A stretch of DNA of 64,000 nucleotides, taken from contig JACDQD010000003.1 in assembly GCA_019843655.1 (NCBI GenBank), positions 3,288,925 through 3,352,924 of the forward strand, written 5' to 3'. The position numbers and the translations under genes are program-made. Origin of the DNA: Lethocerus indicus. Its lineage: Eukaryota; Arthropoda; Insecta; Hemiptera; Belostomatidae. The notes under the pieces are model-generated. The model saw only the letters and a list, made by a program, of their open reading frames with translations, made no database searches and was not told the origin of the DNA. The first letter of the stretch is position 1. Each line of letters begins with the position of its first letter. Of the stretch, positions 33,246 to 45,914 are shown in pieces.

Positions 33246-35360
33246 TCCTGATTTCTGAACGTCTCATGGCCAGACATTTAAACGATATAGATTTTCAGGG
33301 CTGACAATATCAGTTCTTCTGGGGGACAGTACGTCGGAGGTGTCCACCCCTTGGACGTGTGACGGATGCTCTTAAGTGTCATATATCGGTTCCTAATTGT
33401 TCCGTACGCGGCTCTGGTGGGGTGGGGAGTATTTTCCGTTTTTAATTTAATAGGTCGGGAGGGCAAAATATTGTGTCTGTGTGTGGGGGTCGGTAGCCCG
33501 TGATTTAGATGGGGTTTAGTGCAGGGAGCGTACCATGGGATTATGTCGAGGGTCTTACTCGCACAATTCAACCCCCAGGGATAATCCCGCACACACACAC
33601 ACACACACAAGGGAGGTGCCCCATAGCCCCCCGACCCCATGGAACATGTCTTCATGACCCCCCGCGCTCCTCTACACACTATATCAAGTTTTTTTCGAGC
33701 ATATCCCGAATTTAGGCACCGGCCTTTGCGCTACAAGTGAAATCTGTTTATGAACTATATTTAGAGTCTAAATTCTTGCAAAAAAACTTTTCATATTGCA
33801 GAAACGACGATACTGCAGCGGCATCCTAACGGGGGGCTTCTGGAATCCCATTCGGTTTTGTTGTTTGAGTCAAATTTTCCTAATAATATCAGCTAACAAA
33901 TGAATTTGCACTTTTTCTCTGACAGATACGTTAATAAAGAATTAACCTGTCGGTGCAAATATTTGCTGAATTGTCATCGATATGAGGTCCAACGGACGGA
34001 GTCTCTGTACGTATGTATGTATGGCCGTATTAATAAGCAGATTATTATTGTTATTCGGGCCCTCCCCAACGTTTGCGCTAATGAAGGCTGAAGCCGACAA
34101 CCTCGTTAGTATGGCACCGCGATTCCGGCATTATTTATTCGGTATTGAATTTAAGCGTCCGAATAATGACGGTTGATTATTGTCCGTCGGTCATTTTGCC
34201 CTTCGAATCGAAACATATCAAGGGTTCGAATAATATAGGGTGTTTTAAACAAAAGATATTTTTTGTAACAATTTATATATTTTATATTATATAACAACTT
34301 GTATGATTCACTTCCATCCAGTTGGCTGTGATCATTCCTGCTTTAATTTCGGCTTCGGTTTGATTGGCGTCCATTTTGTCGCCCCCACACAAGTTCGGGA
34401 TTCGTTTCGCGTCCTCTTCGGCTCACAACTTTTATTTACAATGGGGGGGGGGGTGGTCCGTGGGGATGTTGGGGGTGGGAAGACGCCCGCTCCCGCCGGC
34501 GTCTTCCATTATTTGCCCAACCTAATTGGCCCCCCTCCTCCTTTAATCTTGTTTCTTGTTCCTCCCGGAGAGATAGAGAGATAGAGTAGGAGGAGGAGGA
34601 GGGAGGAGAGATAGAGGGAGAGGGAGAGGGAGCGAGTAAATTCTGTCGTTTCTTAACACTTCTGTGGCTGGTGTGCGGGCCCCGGGACAAATTCAATTCG
34701 TTGGCGGGGGGCGGGGGCGTCGGCTTTTATTCGGTTGACTCTGGAATCTTATTTTTTTTCTCTCGCTGTGTGTCCGAGCCCTAATTAAATCTAGGTTTAA
34801 TGCCTTCCAGCGCACCCACCGGTAGTTTTCCCGAGCTTTATAAGATTATCCAACAGCCAATTTTATCGCGATCCCATACCGGAGTTCCAGAACTACGTTT
34901 CCGGATCAAGTGTGCAGAATCCAACAACTTCCTATAAATACTGAAATCTTGAACATATTTTTATGCATGTATAAAGGATATTCACACACATAATCCTTTT
35001 CATCTGAAATATTTAAATGTCGAAACAATTATTCTGAAATTATAACGAAGGAGAAAATATATTATAAAATGGGCCAAAAACGTGATTGGTAAATGTTATG
35101 TGTTCGCCTATAAATCGATTTAACACTTTCATAACCTAATGGTTTTTTACTCTAAGATGAGGAGGCGTAAGTTGAATACCTTATCAATTGTTTCATACGT
35201 ATTGATCCATAACTAGAAAAAAATTAACGGACGAAAATATGGCGGTATTACAGGAATTACAAAAACAACAATCAGGATATTTTTTAAGTTTCTTGTGTTT
35301 TGTTTCTGCCAAAATATGCAGTTGTTAGCTTTATAATTTCAGTAAAACCAATTTACGATT
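33246..35360. other. Non-coding DNA
   Basis: (CA)n lies at 33589-33609, with purine-rich GGA/GA DNA at about 34568-34635. The short frame at 34081 reads MKAEADNL, and a similar MKERAEADNL occurs at 28585 with different codons. No gene is recognised. Confidence 0.4.
33589..33609 (+). repeat. (CA)n microsatellite
   Basis: About ten CA units. Confidence 0.95.
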
Positions 35361-35366
35361 GAATTT

Positions 35367-35404
35367 CCTAACGGCAGAATTTATTTCTTTGTTTCAGGTA
35401 TGTG
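35367..35404 (+). promoter_or_regulatory. Candidate recursive splice site, junction 35397/35398
   Basis: The branch point CTAAC (TTTCCTAACGG, about 30 bases upstream) and the tract TTTATTTCTTTGTTTCAG end at 35397, abutting the donor GTATGT at 35398-35403. All parts match the ratchet-point layout. The surrounding several kilobases are AT-rich and free of convincing exons on either side. Confidence 0.45.
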
Positions 35405-36162
35405 GAAATATATCAAATATTCGACTGCAGTGTTTAATCAGGGGCGGTAAGGTAGAATTTAATTAATTTACTAAACAAGGATACTTAGAATCGAAAATTA
35501 TCTCTCGGCGCCCCCTCCATAAATCAAATCCCTTCCATATAAATCGATTACTAAAGGATTTTCATTTTTTCATCCGTCAATAATCATCAATGTTTCCCTT
35601 TGGGAAGGACTCCTTCTCGGGGACACAGTACTGTAATGTAGATGCGTTAGGACGTGCTCTTTACTGTTTTCATACTTTTATATTTAATTTTTGTGCACGT
35701 AGGGTGGTTTAGAATTGGTTGGGGCCTTGTGGGCCAACGTTAGGGATTGGGGACTGGGAAATAGAGGGGGATCCGTTACGAATTCTAACTGATGGAATAT
35801 TCCATCCACCGCCCGGATTGGTAGCCCGGTCTTCCGGTTAGGGGCCGAGACCGTCCTTCAATTATAACCTGTAACCTGATTATAAGAGGGGAGTAAATCC
35901 CCGGTTCACTCGACGGAATATATAATTACAAGTAATCTCAAACGTTATAGGCTGCGCTAACTAACTGCTTGTATCCTCGAGAGAGCGTTACCCTCATGGC
36001 GATGGTCGGTTGTTGTCCCTCGAGTTCATTAAAAGGGGAGGAGAAAGATTCGTTCGCTGCGGGGTAAGTGCCAAGTTTACCAATTAGGGGGGCGGTAAAG
36101 TGAGGGTGAGAGGGAGGGAGGGAGGGATATTTCTTTTATCGAACCCGAAGTTGCCGTCCGAG

Positions 36163-36189
36163 GGCGGCCTCGGACTGGCGGAGGCCGCC
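36163..36189. repeat. Perfect 9-bp GC-rich inverted repeat
   Basis: GGCGGCCTC and GAGGCCGCC are separated by nine bases. No function is evident. Confidence 0.7.
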
Positions 36190-36294
36190 ACCGTTGGGCC
36201 CATTAAGATGTCTCGGATTAGCGCCTTCGGTAGGAGGAAGGGCCCCGAAAAAGTTTTCGACGCCCGAGCTTCAGAAAAGAAGCCAGGGGGGCCG

Positions 36295-36311
36295 CCCCCC
36301 CCCCCCCCCCC
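36295..36311 (+). repeat. Poly-C run
   Basis: About 17 consecutive C; exact length is assembly-sensitive. Confidence 0.9.
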
Positions 36312-36987
36312 GGCCAACTCTCTGTTTTACTAGTGAAGCCGGCCCCGAGGTAATTGAATTTTTAAAAGTGCCCTCCGCCATAAACAAAGGGCGTTTTAAC
36401 CCTTCACCCGTTCCCAATTCCCCCCTGTCGTTCCTGAGGTTGGGAAAGTACCGTCGGGTGAACACACACTGCCGGGCCTATTCCAGATACAAGTATACAG
36501 ACCGCCAGAATTAAAAAGTTTCTCAATCGGATTCGGAAGACTAATTTTAATTGTAATATAGAAATTAATACGGGCAATTTCTCAACATTGTTTACATATT
36601 TTTCGTAACAAGATTCAATTGGTTTCCTAAGTTCCGCGACCAGAACTTTGATTATCGCTTAATGCTGTAGGAAGAACTTGGGTGGACTCCCTGCTACTCC
36701 GGCATTTTTCCTGTCTTTGGATTTTTGTTTATCCGTCGAATTCTGTTTGTCCCTTGCCTAGACCGCTCATTAATTCCGAGTTCAAAGCGTCTCGGGAAGG
36801 CACATTTGAAGAATGAAGGTTTTCATTACGGTCGCCCATTATGTGCTGCCCTGCACTGTTGATGCCTTAATGAGTGGTGGGGGTTCAGTGTTATATTAGT
36901 GTGCAATTGTGCAATGCCGCCCGGGACACTTGGAGTTGGCGGAACAAAGAGAAGGTGGGATAGAGAATATTTGGCGGATATAGCGGT

Positions 36988-36988
<1 letters not shown>

Positions 36989-37049
<61 letters not shown>
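36989..37049 (+). repeat. (GA)n microsatellite
   Basis: About 60 bases of pure GA/AG repeat. Confidence 0.97.
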
Positions 37050-37050
<1 letters not shown>

Positions 37051-39180
37051 GGAGATTAAGATAGGGAGAAGAGGTTATCAATCACAGGGGGTGTGTCTGG
37101 GAACCCGACTGTACCACCCTCGCATTAATATCGGACAGAGTAGCGTGTGGACTAACCAGAGGATCATACTCACGTTGCCACCATTCCTCCATCTGTACAC
37201 AGCTTGTAATACCCCCCGTTGACCCAATTACTCCTCATCATCAACAAGATCCTAACTAATTCGCTAAGTAAAAATTACAGTAAAAAAATCAGAACTCAAG
37301 GAAGTGGTTTTAGTAAAAACACAGTGGATTTTTTTTATCCGTATTTGTTTACTGCGCAAATGTGCTTGACGCCGCTATTTTACATTTAGAGTCGACAAAA
37401 ACAGGTCTTGAATCATTGAAGGGACCAACATTCGCTTATTGGTTTTGATTACACGTACATTCAATATGCTAACATTTTACCATGTCTGTCTCAAACGAAA
37501 AATAGTGACAATTTTTAAAAATTCTTACAAGATAATTAGAGATAAAAGATTTAAGATAGCGATAAAGAAAACACACAAGACGGTGTCGTGATCGGCCGTG
37601 AATATTTGAATTTCAATTACCCGAAGTTCTTATCATCGTAACTAAGTTTTGAATCTCCCCACTGGCTTAAAACCCGTGTTTACATAAACACTACTGATTT
37701 AAAAAGAAATTCATAACTCTACTTTTAAGAGCTTCAGTTTAAACAGTACAAGCTTTCTGAAAGCATTGTATGGCTCGCGGTTATTTCCTGTACTGTACCG
37801 AATCAATGTGTGACACTTTCGAAAACGTATGATTCAACTTCAACTGATTGAAAACTGCCTACAGTTCGTCCTATAGTCCTCTGAAATATTAATCGAGAGG
37901 TTTATGTATTAATAATATGTATTAACAGTTGTTAGAATTGGAAGCCTCTAGAACTAAATTTGTTTGGACCCGTTTCGTTCAATATTTACGAGCTGAATTT
38001 CTTCTATGTAATAGTGATAATAGTGAATACACGAGATACACATTGTGAAGGAGAACCGTTGTCGACCTACCCGACGTGCCTAAAACCTATGTCGGCCCTT
38101 CTAAAATTTGACACGACACCGAAAGTAGTCGTCGCCCGAAGTAGACGGGGTTATATTTATAAAATCATGGGTCGTATTTCTGGCGCGAATTCCCCGAGAC
38201 GTCGTAAAACGAGAAAGGGAACAAGAAGTGGGTTTAATCGCGGTGCAAAAGACGGCTTCATCAGGCGTTGGGACGACCACGGTTTATTATACCGTGGCGA
38301 TAAGCCGAAAACTGTTGCTCTTTAACGCCAATCGTAAATGCGGCGGAACGCCTCGCGGTAACTCACAGCGTTCAACACTGGGCACTATTCAATATAATAT
38401 TTCTTATATGGGGTCTAATAGGGAAAGGTCGCGTTTGTCCGGTGGGTACTGGATTCTCCGATAAAAGCACACTGTCATCAGATTGTAGTTTTGACTTAAA
38501 AATATAGAGAAAAAAATCTTATTCGGCATCATAATATTATTAGGATTTGAGCAGTAGTTTTATAGTTCGCGGCCAACTTACGAAAGTTCATTCCACAACA
38601 CTAATGTAACTAAAATTGGGTCGTTCGTGCCACCGCATAACATTTTATGAACAGTGTGTTTTCTATAGTATCTGTTAACAGCTATTTCTGGATTTATTAA
38701 TTAGTGAATATCGCTTATTTGAACCTGGCCCGTAAAATGCGTAATGCCAAGGTATGCGGCCTCGTATACCAACGTTACGAATATTTGGCCCGCGGATGGC
38801 CGGCGCCGCAACCAGGTGGCCGGAAATATCGTTATATATATATTTTCTCGTAATAATAACATTCTCATTAGAGAAATTTGCCAGTCCGCGTCCTCCTAAT
38901 TGAAATACAACAGCTGTCCTTCTTATTAGTTCAATTCCAACCGACGGCAACTATATTATTAATCCTGCAGACATCTCAGCCCCCAACCATGGCATATTAA
39001 TTCGGTACAGGAAATAAAGAAGCAGAAGCAGCCGGTAACATAATTAATATATGGGACGAATGTTAAATTCGAATGTTTTACTGGAACGATTCAATTTCGT
39101 CAAGTTAAACTGTCCAATAGTGTTATTTAATTGGCATTGGCATGAATGGACTTTAAGTTCGGCTCGAGTCTGCCGAAGGA

Positions 39181-39216
39181 ACGCTACTGAAGATGGCGAC
39201 AAACCGGTCTGGCTGA
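39181..39216 (+). repeat. Relic of the hammerhead-like repeat module
   Basis: GCTACTGAAGATGGCGAC runs straight into AAACCGGTCTGGC. The core half-sites and GTC are kept, but helix II is mostly deleted compared with copy B of the foldback family. Confidence 0.6.
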
Positions 39217-41675
39217 GGAACAAATAAGGGGCCAACGATAATTCTTTATGTGGACAGTTCTCTTGAACAGTTTGACCCGTGGTGGTTCGGCTGAAGTTAT
39301 AATGAACTCGTTGTTGTGGAGCATTTCGCCTATCCAACCCGAATATTCCAGTCATTCCAGAATAGCCAGTTTTATTGCGTGTGCGATTGCTGAATTGAAA
39401 CGACGTTGAAACGTTTTCGCCCTGTCCCGCATTTAGAAATGCGGGAAAATTTCGGGATATTGAATTTTCCGATAGCCCGTTTCACTGGTGACGAAATGTT
39501 TACACGCGGCCGCAACACGATCGGTGAACGAGATCGGTTATCTCTACGTCCGTGTTCGTTTACCGGCCCAATATCCTATTAGTGTCCTGTGAAACGTGAA
39601 TTCGATTTTATTATCTCGGCCTCTAATCGAGCGACAACATAGTACCAGCGAGGTTCGAAAACAGATCGGCAGTAGAACAATGTGGACTTATCGAATCAGT
39701 TTTAGGGACAAATTTTAGGACGTTTATAAAACAGTCTGGAGTGTAAAAGTTTTCACGATTTTCTCTTCTCCCCGTATAGCCGTTAAAATGTGGTAAATCC
39801 GAAATGAGAACACTGTTCCTTATTGTAAGGGTCGATGGTTACTTCGCATTGAGTATTCTCTAAATCCGTAACAAGTTGATAGTTTGACCGCGTTAAATGA
39901 AGCCTCGTTCGTTTCACAACCTCGTTTAAATTTTCTATACCACCTCTCGCGCCGAAAGACGAAAACTAAATTATTGTCCCGGGGGGCCATTATATTATTG
40001 GACGGCGTTCAAATCGGGGCCCGTTTCATTTGACAGAATCAAAAGGTTTAAATCGAGGACTATCAATTCAAGAAAATAATATTTCTCCGGCCAATTTTAT
40101 ATATTGATAATCTGCCTCGACACCAAAGTTACGCGAAGGTGTATAATCAACTTTTGCAAATTGCCCTCATCGTCGTCTTCAGACGACCCCCGGGTTGAAA
40201 GAGTGTCCCGGTTAATTTGTCTGCGCGGTTAGATGAAAAAATACACGACAAAAAATTGGGTAGTTTAATTATACAAATCCCGCCCCTCCCTCCACCACCC
40301 CCGAGGTCCGCGTGAAAGCCGGCCACTCGCCGTTCAGCCAGTTACACTTCTATAGCACGCTCGTTTTAAACTTTTTAACTTTCCGTGTGCGCAATTTTTT
40401 TTTCTTCTACGGTCAAAATACCGCTAGAGTTATACACAAATTGAATTGCTTATTAAAAAAAATGATAAAAAGAGAAGGTATTTTTGTTTATCGCGGGTCC
40501 GCCTCGGAGGTATAACTGCTAATGAGGTTTTCCCCGGGCGCCCTTTCCTAGCGCGGCGACCTTTCACACCCTCTTGACCCTCCCTCTTCTTTCCTCCTCC
40601 CTCGCTCCCCGCCCCCCAGTGCACTAATGGCACCGTTTTCTTCCCCTTTTTTTATTTCTAAAAAACTTCCCGTTTAACCTCTGAAATAAATCCAACCCTC
40701 GAATGCGGCTCCGGTAACGGGGCGATCTGAAACGGGCGAGGGGAGAGAGAGATCCTTGAATTTAAGTTTGAGCTGAGAAATCGCTAAAAGGACTCGGTCC
40801 CAAAGTACCTTTCCTTTAGGTCTATAAAGACCAGTAATGAGAACAGTGATAATAAGAATAGTGACAATGAGTAAATAACTCTTGAAGGACTGTTCTTGTA
40901 TTGATGACGATACCTCAAACAGTGGTTATGATTGATTACCTCAGAGTATTTTCTGATTGATTCATTCATAAATATTCAGGATGATATAATGACTCATTTC
41001 TGCTACTCATATCGACGGAATACAAGAAAGGGGTTGAATGCGGGTCCCCGACCTTTACGACCCCCGTGTGTGGCGGGCTTGCATACATGACGCGCCGTAT
41101 TCCCACATGGAAATATTTTTATGCACTAACTGTCAGCGTATTCGCGTTTATTTCCGTCATGCAGTCGTTCTCATATCGTGTAGAACAAACTGTTGACAGG
41201 AATTATTCCAACAGTTAACTGGGTTTGTTTTTAAACAAACAAAATTATTCGTCTCAAGTTATATTTTCTCTGTCGTACGGTTACGTTCTTCCATATTTAA
41301 TTTATGATGAAATAGAAAACACTAAATAGATAAAATAAGTTTTATTAATAAGAATTTACTTTATATCAGTACTGTCAGACAACTGATTATTCTATTTTTA
41401 TTTCAAATACTTTACCAGATTGCGAGCGGAGGAATTCCGCATTTAAAAATTCAAGTAGCCGGGATAAAAAGTAATTAAATTTAATTACACTTCTACCCTG
41501 TTTATTCGGAGGGGACATGATAAATTTGGCGGCCCACTAAAATTAGAAGGATGGAGCAGAGGCACCCCCTCGGGCCAACCCCATCCCCTACCCTTATCCC
41601 CCCGGTGTCTGAATAATTCAGGCGAATTACCGGGACACGGGAGGAGCGTGGGGGTTGCGTTGAATCGATACAGGG

Positions 41676-41678
<3 letters not shown>

Positions 41679-41750
<72 letters not shown>
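41679..41750 (+). repeat. (GA)n microsatellite
   Basis: About 72 bases of pure AG repeat. Confidence 0.97.
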
Positions 41751-41755
<5 letters not shown>

Positions 41756-42391
41756 CACTCTCCAAGAGGGTGAGAACGAGAGGGATAAATGGGCTTTATG
41801 AGTAATAGCACCCTCTACGGGCGACACGGCGTTCAGCGCCAGTCTACCGCCCACCGCCCAGTGTCTCCTTCTTTAATTCAACCCCTTCTTGGAACCGACC
41901 GTCACACTACACCGTCTCTTCTGTGGGAGGGCGATTCCTGGTAACTCAATAATGAGCGCTTGTAATAATGAGACAGAACCCGAGAGGGGCCCCAGGGGGA
42001 ACTGGATGGAGCTCGTTCGGGTTGTTTTCAAGTATTAGGCGATCCCAACGAAATTTAGTCGGTGATAATATCGAAAATAATACGATATATTGGAGATATA
42101 CGAATGGCGAACAATCCGTAGGGACTTAGCTAGCTCGATTGGAAGAATCGGTAGTTTATTTATTTTGACAATCCTTTTCACGAACCCTCTCGCATCTGGT
42201 AGGTCGTCTACTTTAATATGCGCACTGTTAATTGGGACAAATTTGTTTTGGACGCGGAACTGAAAATTTGCAGTTCAAACAAACCTGGTTTTGAGGGGGG
42301 GGGCGAGAGTTCGAAGTCCGGTGGCGGTCCGTATTTTGCGTCCTGTCGCGAATTTTAATACGACGGCGGGCCCAGTTCTAATAACCATAAT

Positions 42392-42426
42392 CCGGGAACG
42401 GTCCCGGATCCTGGAATAATCCAGGA
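42392..42426. repeat. Two adjacent short hairpins
   Basis: CCGGGA/TCCCGG with a four-base loop (42392-42407) is followed after one base by TCCTGGA/TCCAGGA with a four-base loop (42409-42426). They are imperfect variants of each other, which suggests duplication of a palindrome. Confidence 0.65.
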
Positions 42427-42794
42427 CTTGGAATGAGAATTCGTTCTGTACGCTTCGTCGCCCGGTAAAGTGCTTCCGAAACGAGTGCGGCGCGTCTGCA
42501 GCTCTTGGACGCTGACGGGGGTAGTAAAATATTTTAATGGAATTATTATACAAAATTCGAACGTAGGCATTAATACTCGCGACAAAATGAAGGGCACATT
42601 TTCGATGCAAGTAATTTAGAGTTGTAAAAGTTAAAACAATAAGATAAGATCTGACTTGAGAGAACTGACTTTTTGGAAGATATTTTATGGTATTTATTAT
42701 GATATTTAAGAAAAACCTAGTAAACTTTACTGTTTATTTGCAATGTCGTCAAAGCCTTGAATGATCTGCAGAGATTAATAGTAGGTTTAACATG

Positions 42795-42872
42795 ACTGTT
42801 TTGTGGTCTGCGAGGGGTTGGAAAACCCGTAGATTTCGTGTTTTTCTGTGAAACACAATGAATCTACGGTAT
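42795..42872 (+). mobile_element. Foldback element, copy D (minimal remnant)
   Basis: The tail ACTGTTTTGTGGTCTGCGAG and the arm start CCGTAGATTTCGTGTTTT are followed almost directly by the complementary arm end AATCTACGGTATT. Only the outermost 20 or so bases of each arm remain, which fixes the outer edges of the inverted part. Confidence 0.75.
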
Positions 42873-42947
42873 TAACAGTAGGGTTTACTTTACTAAGTGT
42901 TGTATAATACATATATACTGACCACAACTTCCGCCCGAATCATTTTA

Positions 42948-43163
42948 TTGGGTTGGCAACTAAATAATTGCGGATTCTTCTCATCTTTGGCGGTGTGTGC
43001 ACCCTTACGTCGCGTATTTTTTGGTACGCACGACGAATAGTTGGCATATAATAAACATTTCAGAATATTCTACAGGTTTGACGATGTAAAACATGCGTAA
43101 AAATACAAATAACGCCGTCTCCATCCAGCGACGAAAACCGCAATGACTTAGTTGCCGAACCGA
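42948..43163 (+). mobile_element. Mariner-type MITE, copy 1 (216 bp, with 60-bp insert)
   Basis: It begins TTGGGTTGGCAACTAAATAA after a TA at 42946-42947 and ends with the complement (TTAGTTGCCGAACCGA) before a TA at 43164-43165. This terminus is characteristic of mariner elements of the mellifera/irritans type. It encodes no transposase. Its body matches copy 2 at 45757-45912 read on the opposite strand, except for an extra 60 or so bases at about 42991-43050 containing a GTACGCACGACG-like segment. Confidence 0.88.
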
Positions 43164-43521
43164 TATATTACCCCCATCTTAATGGCAAAAGTCCCTATCA
43201 ACATTCTATCTATCAGCAAACGACATCAACGTTTTATTTATTGATTATTTCACCAGGATATTACTGAAATTTCACGATTTCAGTTCGTTGTACGGATTTC
43301 AAATTTTATCAGCCGAAAACAATGAAAAAGGTTAACAAACCGATCTGTCGGTTGGTTGAAAACGGGCACGCCCACGTCATCGCGTCTGGTTTTCCGTCCG
43401 TTTTTCCTTTTAACGCGCGATTGGCCGAGCCCTTTTGACGATTTTCCGCCCTTTGTAGCGATTTAGCGATTTGAAATTGGCGGAGCGATAAATGAGCTGA
43501 AATAACGTACAGGTCATTCCC

Positions 43522-43526
43522 TCAGT
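43522..43526 (+). promoter_or_regulatory. Possible arthropod-type initiator (weak)
   Basis: CCTCAGTTCGTTACGTGCGAG contains TCAGT followed by a GCG-rich start, similar to many arthropod transcription starts. No TATA box or downstream promoter element is found at the right spacing, and no clear gene follows. Confidence 0.12.
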
Positions 43527-44490
43527 TCGTTACGTGCGAGCGTTCCAGTCCTCTCTGGGAAAATATTAATTACGTTAAAATTATGTAGCAGCTTTTGAAA
43601 TCGCTCACTGTGTAATGAGACAATAATTAGATAAGTCATTTTCTCATTGTAACTTAATGTTCAGTACTGATAAAAGGCTTGAAATTTAGTGCTCTCTCGG
43701 TGAATACTTTATTGCACCGTAAAGTGAACTGTGCCTTCATTTTCTTTACGCATTCGTTATATCCAATCGAATTTCTATTAATATTCTTCCATCGTATTTC
43801 AGTTCGGGTAATTTTGGAATTTATAATATCCTTTTTCATATCATCATTATTATACAAAAAATAATAGAAATAATAATTATTACACATGTGACGGTTGTAT
43901 CTAGCTGAAAATATATCTGATACAATAAAAACTATTTGTGCCAGTGATTATAATTTATCGTATATCGAAAAAGCATATATATGTAGCACAGAAGTTTCCC
44001 AGGTCACTCCAATATTTACTCGTACGTATGATATTTGTTTGTCGGCTGGCGATGAAGGATTTCGACGCAATTTGTTTTTGTCGCCTGTTATTTTATCATC
44101 ACTCCTATTCCGTTATTTAGCCCGAAATAGAGGGAGGCGGGCGATAATCGTAGGAATTTCGTTTCTGGGCGAGAGAGAGAAATGTTACGAATGAAGTGGG
44201 CTGTGGCCGCGACTGAGGTGGCTGCCGGGGGAATTATTAGGGGTAGTTGATGGGGGTGGGATGGTGTGGCAGGGAAGATTAATTTGTCGGTCGCGATATC
44301 TGTGTGTGTGTGTGTGGGGGTAGGGGCGCGTGTAAGTAGAAGTAGGACGATAGAAGACAACCGGGGGATTTTGATACGGGTCCGTGGTCTATGGTAAAGA
44401 GGGGTGGGTTCTACCAGTACTACGGGCTTACCAATAATTAATTAGCCCCTCCAACACACACACATGCGTGTACGTGCGTGCGATTGTAGG

Positions 44491-44522
44491 CGCGTGTGTG
44501 TGTGTGTGTGGAATGCAAATGG

Positions 44523-44563
<41 letters not shown>
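44491..44563 (+). repeat. (GT)n followed by (GA)n
   Basis: About 20 bases of GT at 44491-44510, then about 38 bases of GA/GGGA at 44526-44563. Confidence 0.93.
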
Positions 44564-44565
<2 letters not shown>

Positions 44566-45434
44566 CTCTGGATGAGGTCGATTCATCCCCCTCCCTCCTG
44601 GCGCATTGATTGGCGCCCCCCCCCCCCCCACCCCCCTCTTTTGTTAGTTGTGCTGGCACCCCATGCACACTTACCAACCCCCAACCCCCTTAGTTTCTCG
44701 CCTTTCCCTAAACCGGCGGGATTAGGGGGGGTCGACGGGGCGGGGAGCCCCTTCACAATGCTCCCAGTTCCCGTAAGCCAAATATCTGGACAGCCAGCGA
44801 GCCCGGATTTAGATTCGGTTGTGTATTGTTGTCCCGCCGCAGCCTCTAATTAAATACAGTCAACTTGCGCCACAATAGAATATTAATATTTTGTGGTGGG
44901 CCGCCGAATGAGTTTCACAGTTATTATCACGGTCGATTTCGCGATTAACCGATTTAATCGCCGAGGTCTTCTCGTTGACTTTGCAAATTATCAACAGAAA
45001 TATCTTCAGAATAAAGTTGAACGATATCAGTTGATATCTTCCGGCCGAGAAAATTTATAATATCTCTAATATATAATTGTAAAATCTGTGAGTCATTAGG
45101 TTATCATATTAAGAGAATTTTATTACTGACTTTTATTAAGTAAGTATTATCTGAAATATTGAAATATGATAAATCCTCTTAATTTATCCTAGATTAATAC
45201 ATTTTCGAGTTTATAGTTGTTATTTCGTATACTATAAAACCAGGTATAAACGCTGAGAAAATTTCCTTTCAGTGCTGCATAGCTGGAGAAGAGAAACTCG
45301 TGTCCAATCCTACTGTTGATTCCTCGGACGAATTTTCTATTCCGGTTTATTTATTGGCATTACCGAGGCGGGTTAGTTGTGTCTAAAGGGTGAAGGGTTG
45401 CGGGCCGGTTATTTGCAGGGGCCCTGGGGGGGGC

Positions 45435-45462
45435 TGTCTCTCTCTCTCTCTCTCTCTCTCTC
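45435..45462 (+). repeat. (CT)n microsatellite
   Basis: About 28 bases of TCTC repeat directly after a G-run. Confidence 0.95.
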
Positions 45463-45493
45463 ATTAGTTGAGACGTCGAGCTTGTTCCCATCG

Positions 45494-45536
45494 CTTCCTT
45501 CCTTCCTGTCTTCCCCATTCCCCTTTCAGGTATTTG
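45494..45536 (+). promoter_or_regulatory. Candidate recursive splice site, junction 45529/45530
   Basis: A pyrimidine tract of about 35 bases (TTCCTTCCTGTCTTCCCC, then ATTCCCCTTTCAG) ends at 45529 and abuts GTATTT. The acceptor is very strong and the donor mediocre. It may be an ordinary acceptor or chance, because pyrimidine-rich DNA is common here. A possible downstream donor (GTGAGA) at about 45607 would make a 78-nt exon with no good frame. Confidence 0.3.
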
Positions 45537-45756
45537 CGCTCCCGCAATTACACTTTATATTGAAATTGGATCTCTCTCTCCCACCCCATTATTGTTGAGT
45601 GCCGCCGTGAGAATATTTGTGCGAGGGATGCACATTTCCAACCCTTCTGTCCGTACAAATCGACTCTGGGCCGCTGATCCCCGACTCGGTATCCGTTTAG
45701 TTCATTAAACCCAATTTTAATCCTCTTCAACGTTGTTTTCTGTCTTATAGATAATA

Positions 45757-45912
45757 TTGGGTCGGCAACTAAGTCATTGCGGGTTTCGTTGCTAGATGGA
45801 GACGGCGTTATTTGTATTTTTACGCATGTTTACATCTTCAAACCTATAGAGTATTCTGAAATGTTTATCCCAAAGATGAGAAGAATCTGCAATTATTTAG
45901 TTGCCAACCCAA
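45757..45912 (-). mobile_element. Mariner-type MITE, copy 2 (156 bp)
   Basis: It begins TTGGGTCGGCAACTAAGTCA after TA (45755-45756) and ends TTAGTTGCCAACCCAA before TA (45913-45914). Read on the minus strand it matches copy 1 at 42948-43163 over its full length apart from the insert in that copy. The terminal repeats are about 20 bp with few mismatches. No coding capacity. Confidence 0.92.
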
Positions 45913-45914
45913 TA

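Larger units (their letters stand above)
35410..42790. other. Non-coding DNA with GA arrays
   Basis: No exon is supported over more than 7 kb. It contains the hairpin at 36163-36189, a C-run at 36295-36311, (GA)n at 36989-37049 and 41679-41750, and a foldback-module relic at about 39181-39216 (GCTACTGAAGATGGCGAC then AAACCGGTCTGGC). The 121-codon frame at 37960-38325 is arginine-rich but matches nothing I know. Confidence 0.4.
43170..45434. other. Non-coding DNA with GA, GT and C repeats
   Basis: It holds (GT)n at 44300-44316 and 44491-44510, (GA)n at 44526-44563, and a poly-C run at about 44615-44629. Frames here are repeat-derived. No exon is supported. Confidence 0.45.

Noticed and set aside
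37960..38325. 121-codon arginine-rich plus frame
   Set aside because: No recognised domain, no splice context, and the composition follows local CGA/CGT-rich DNA.
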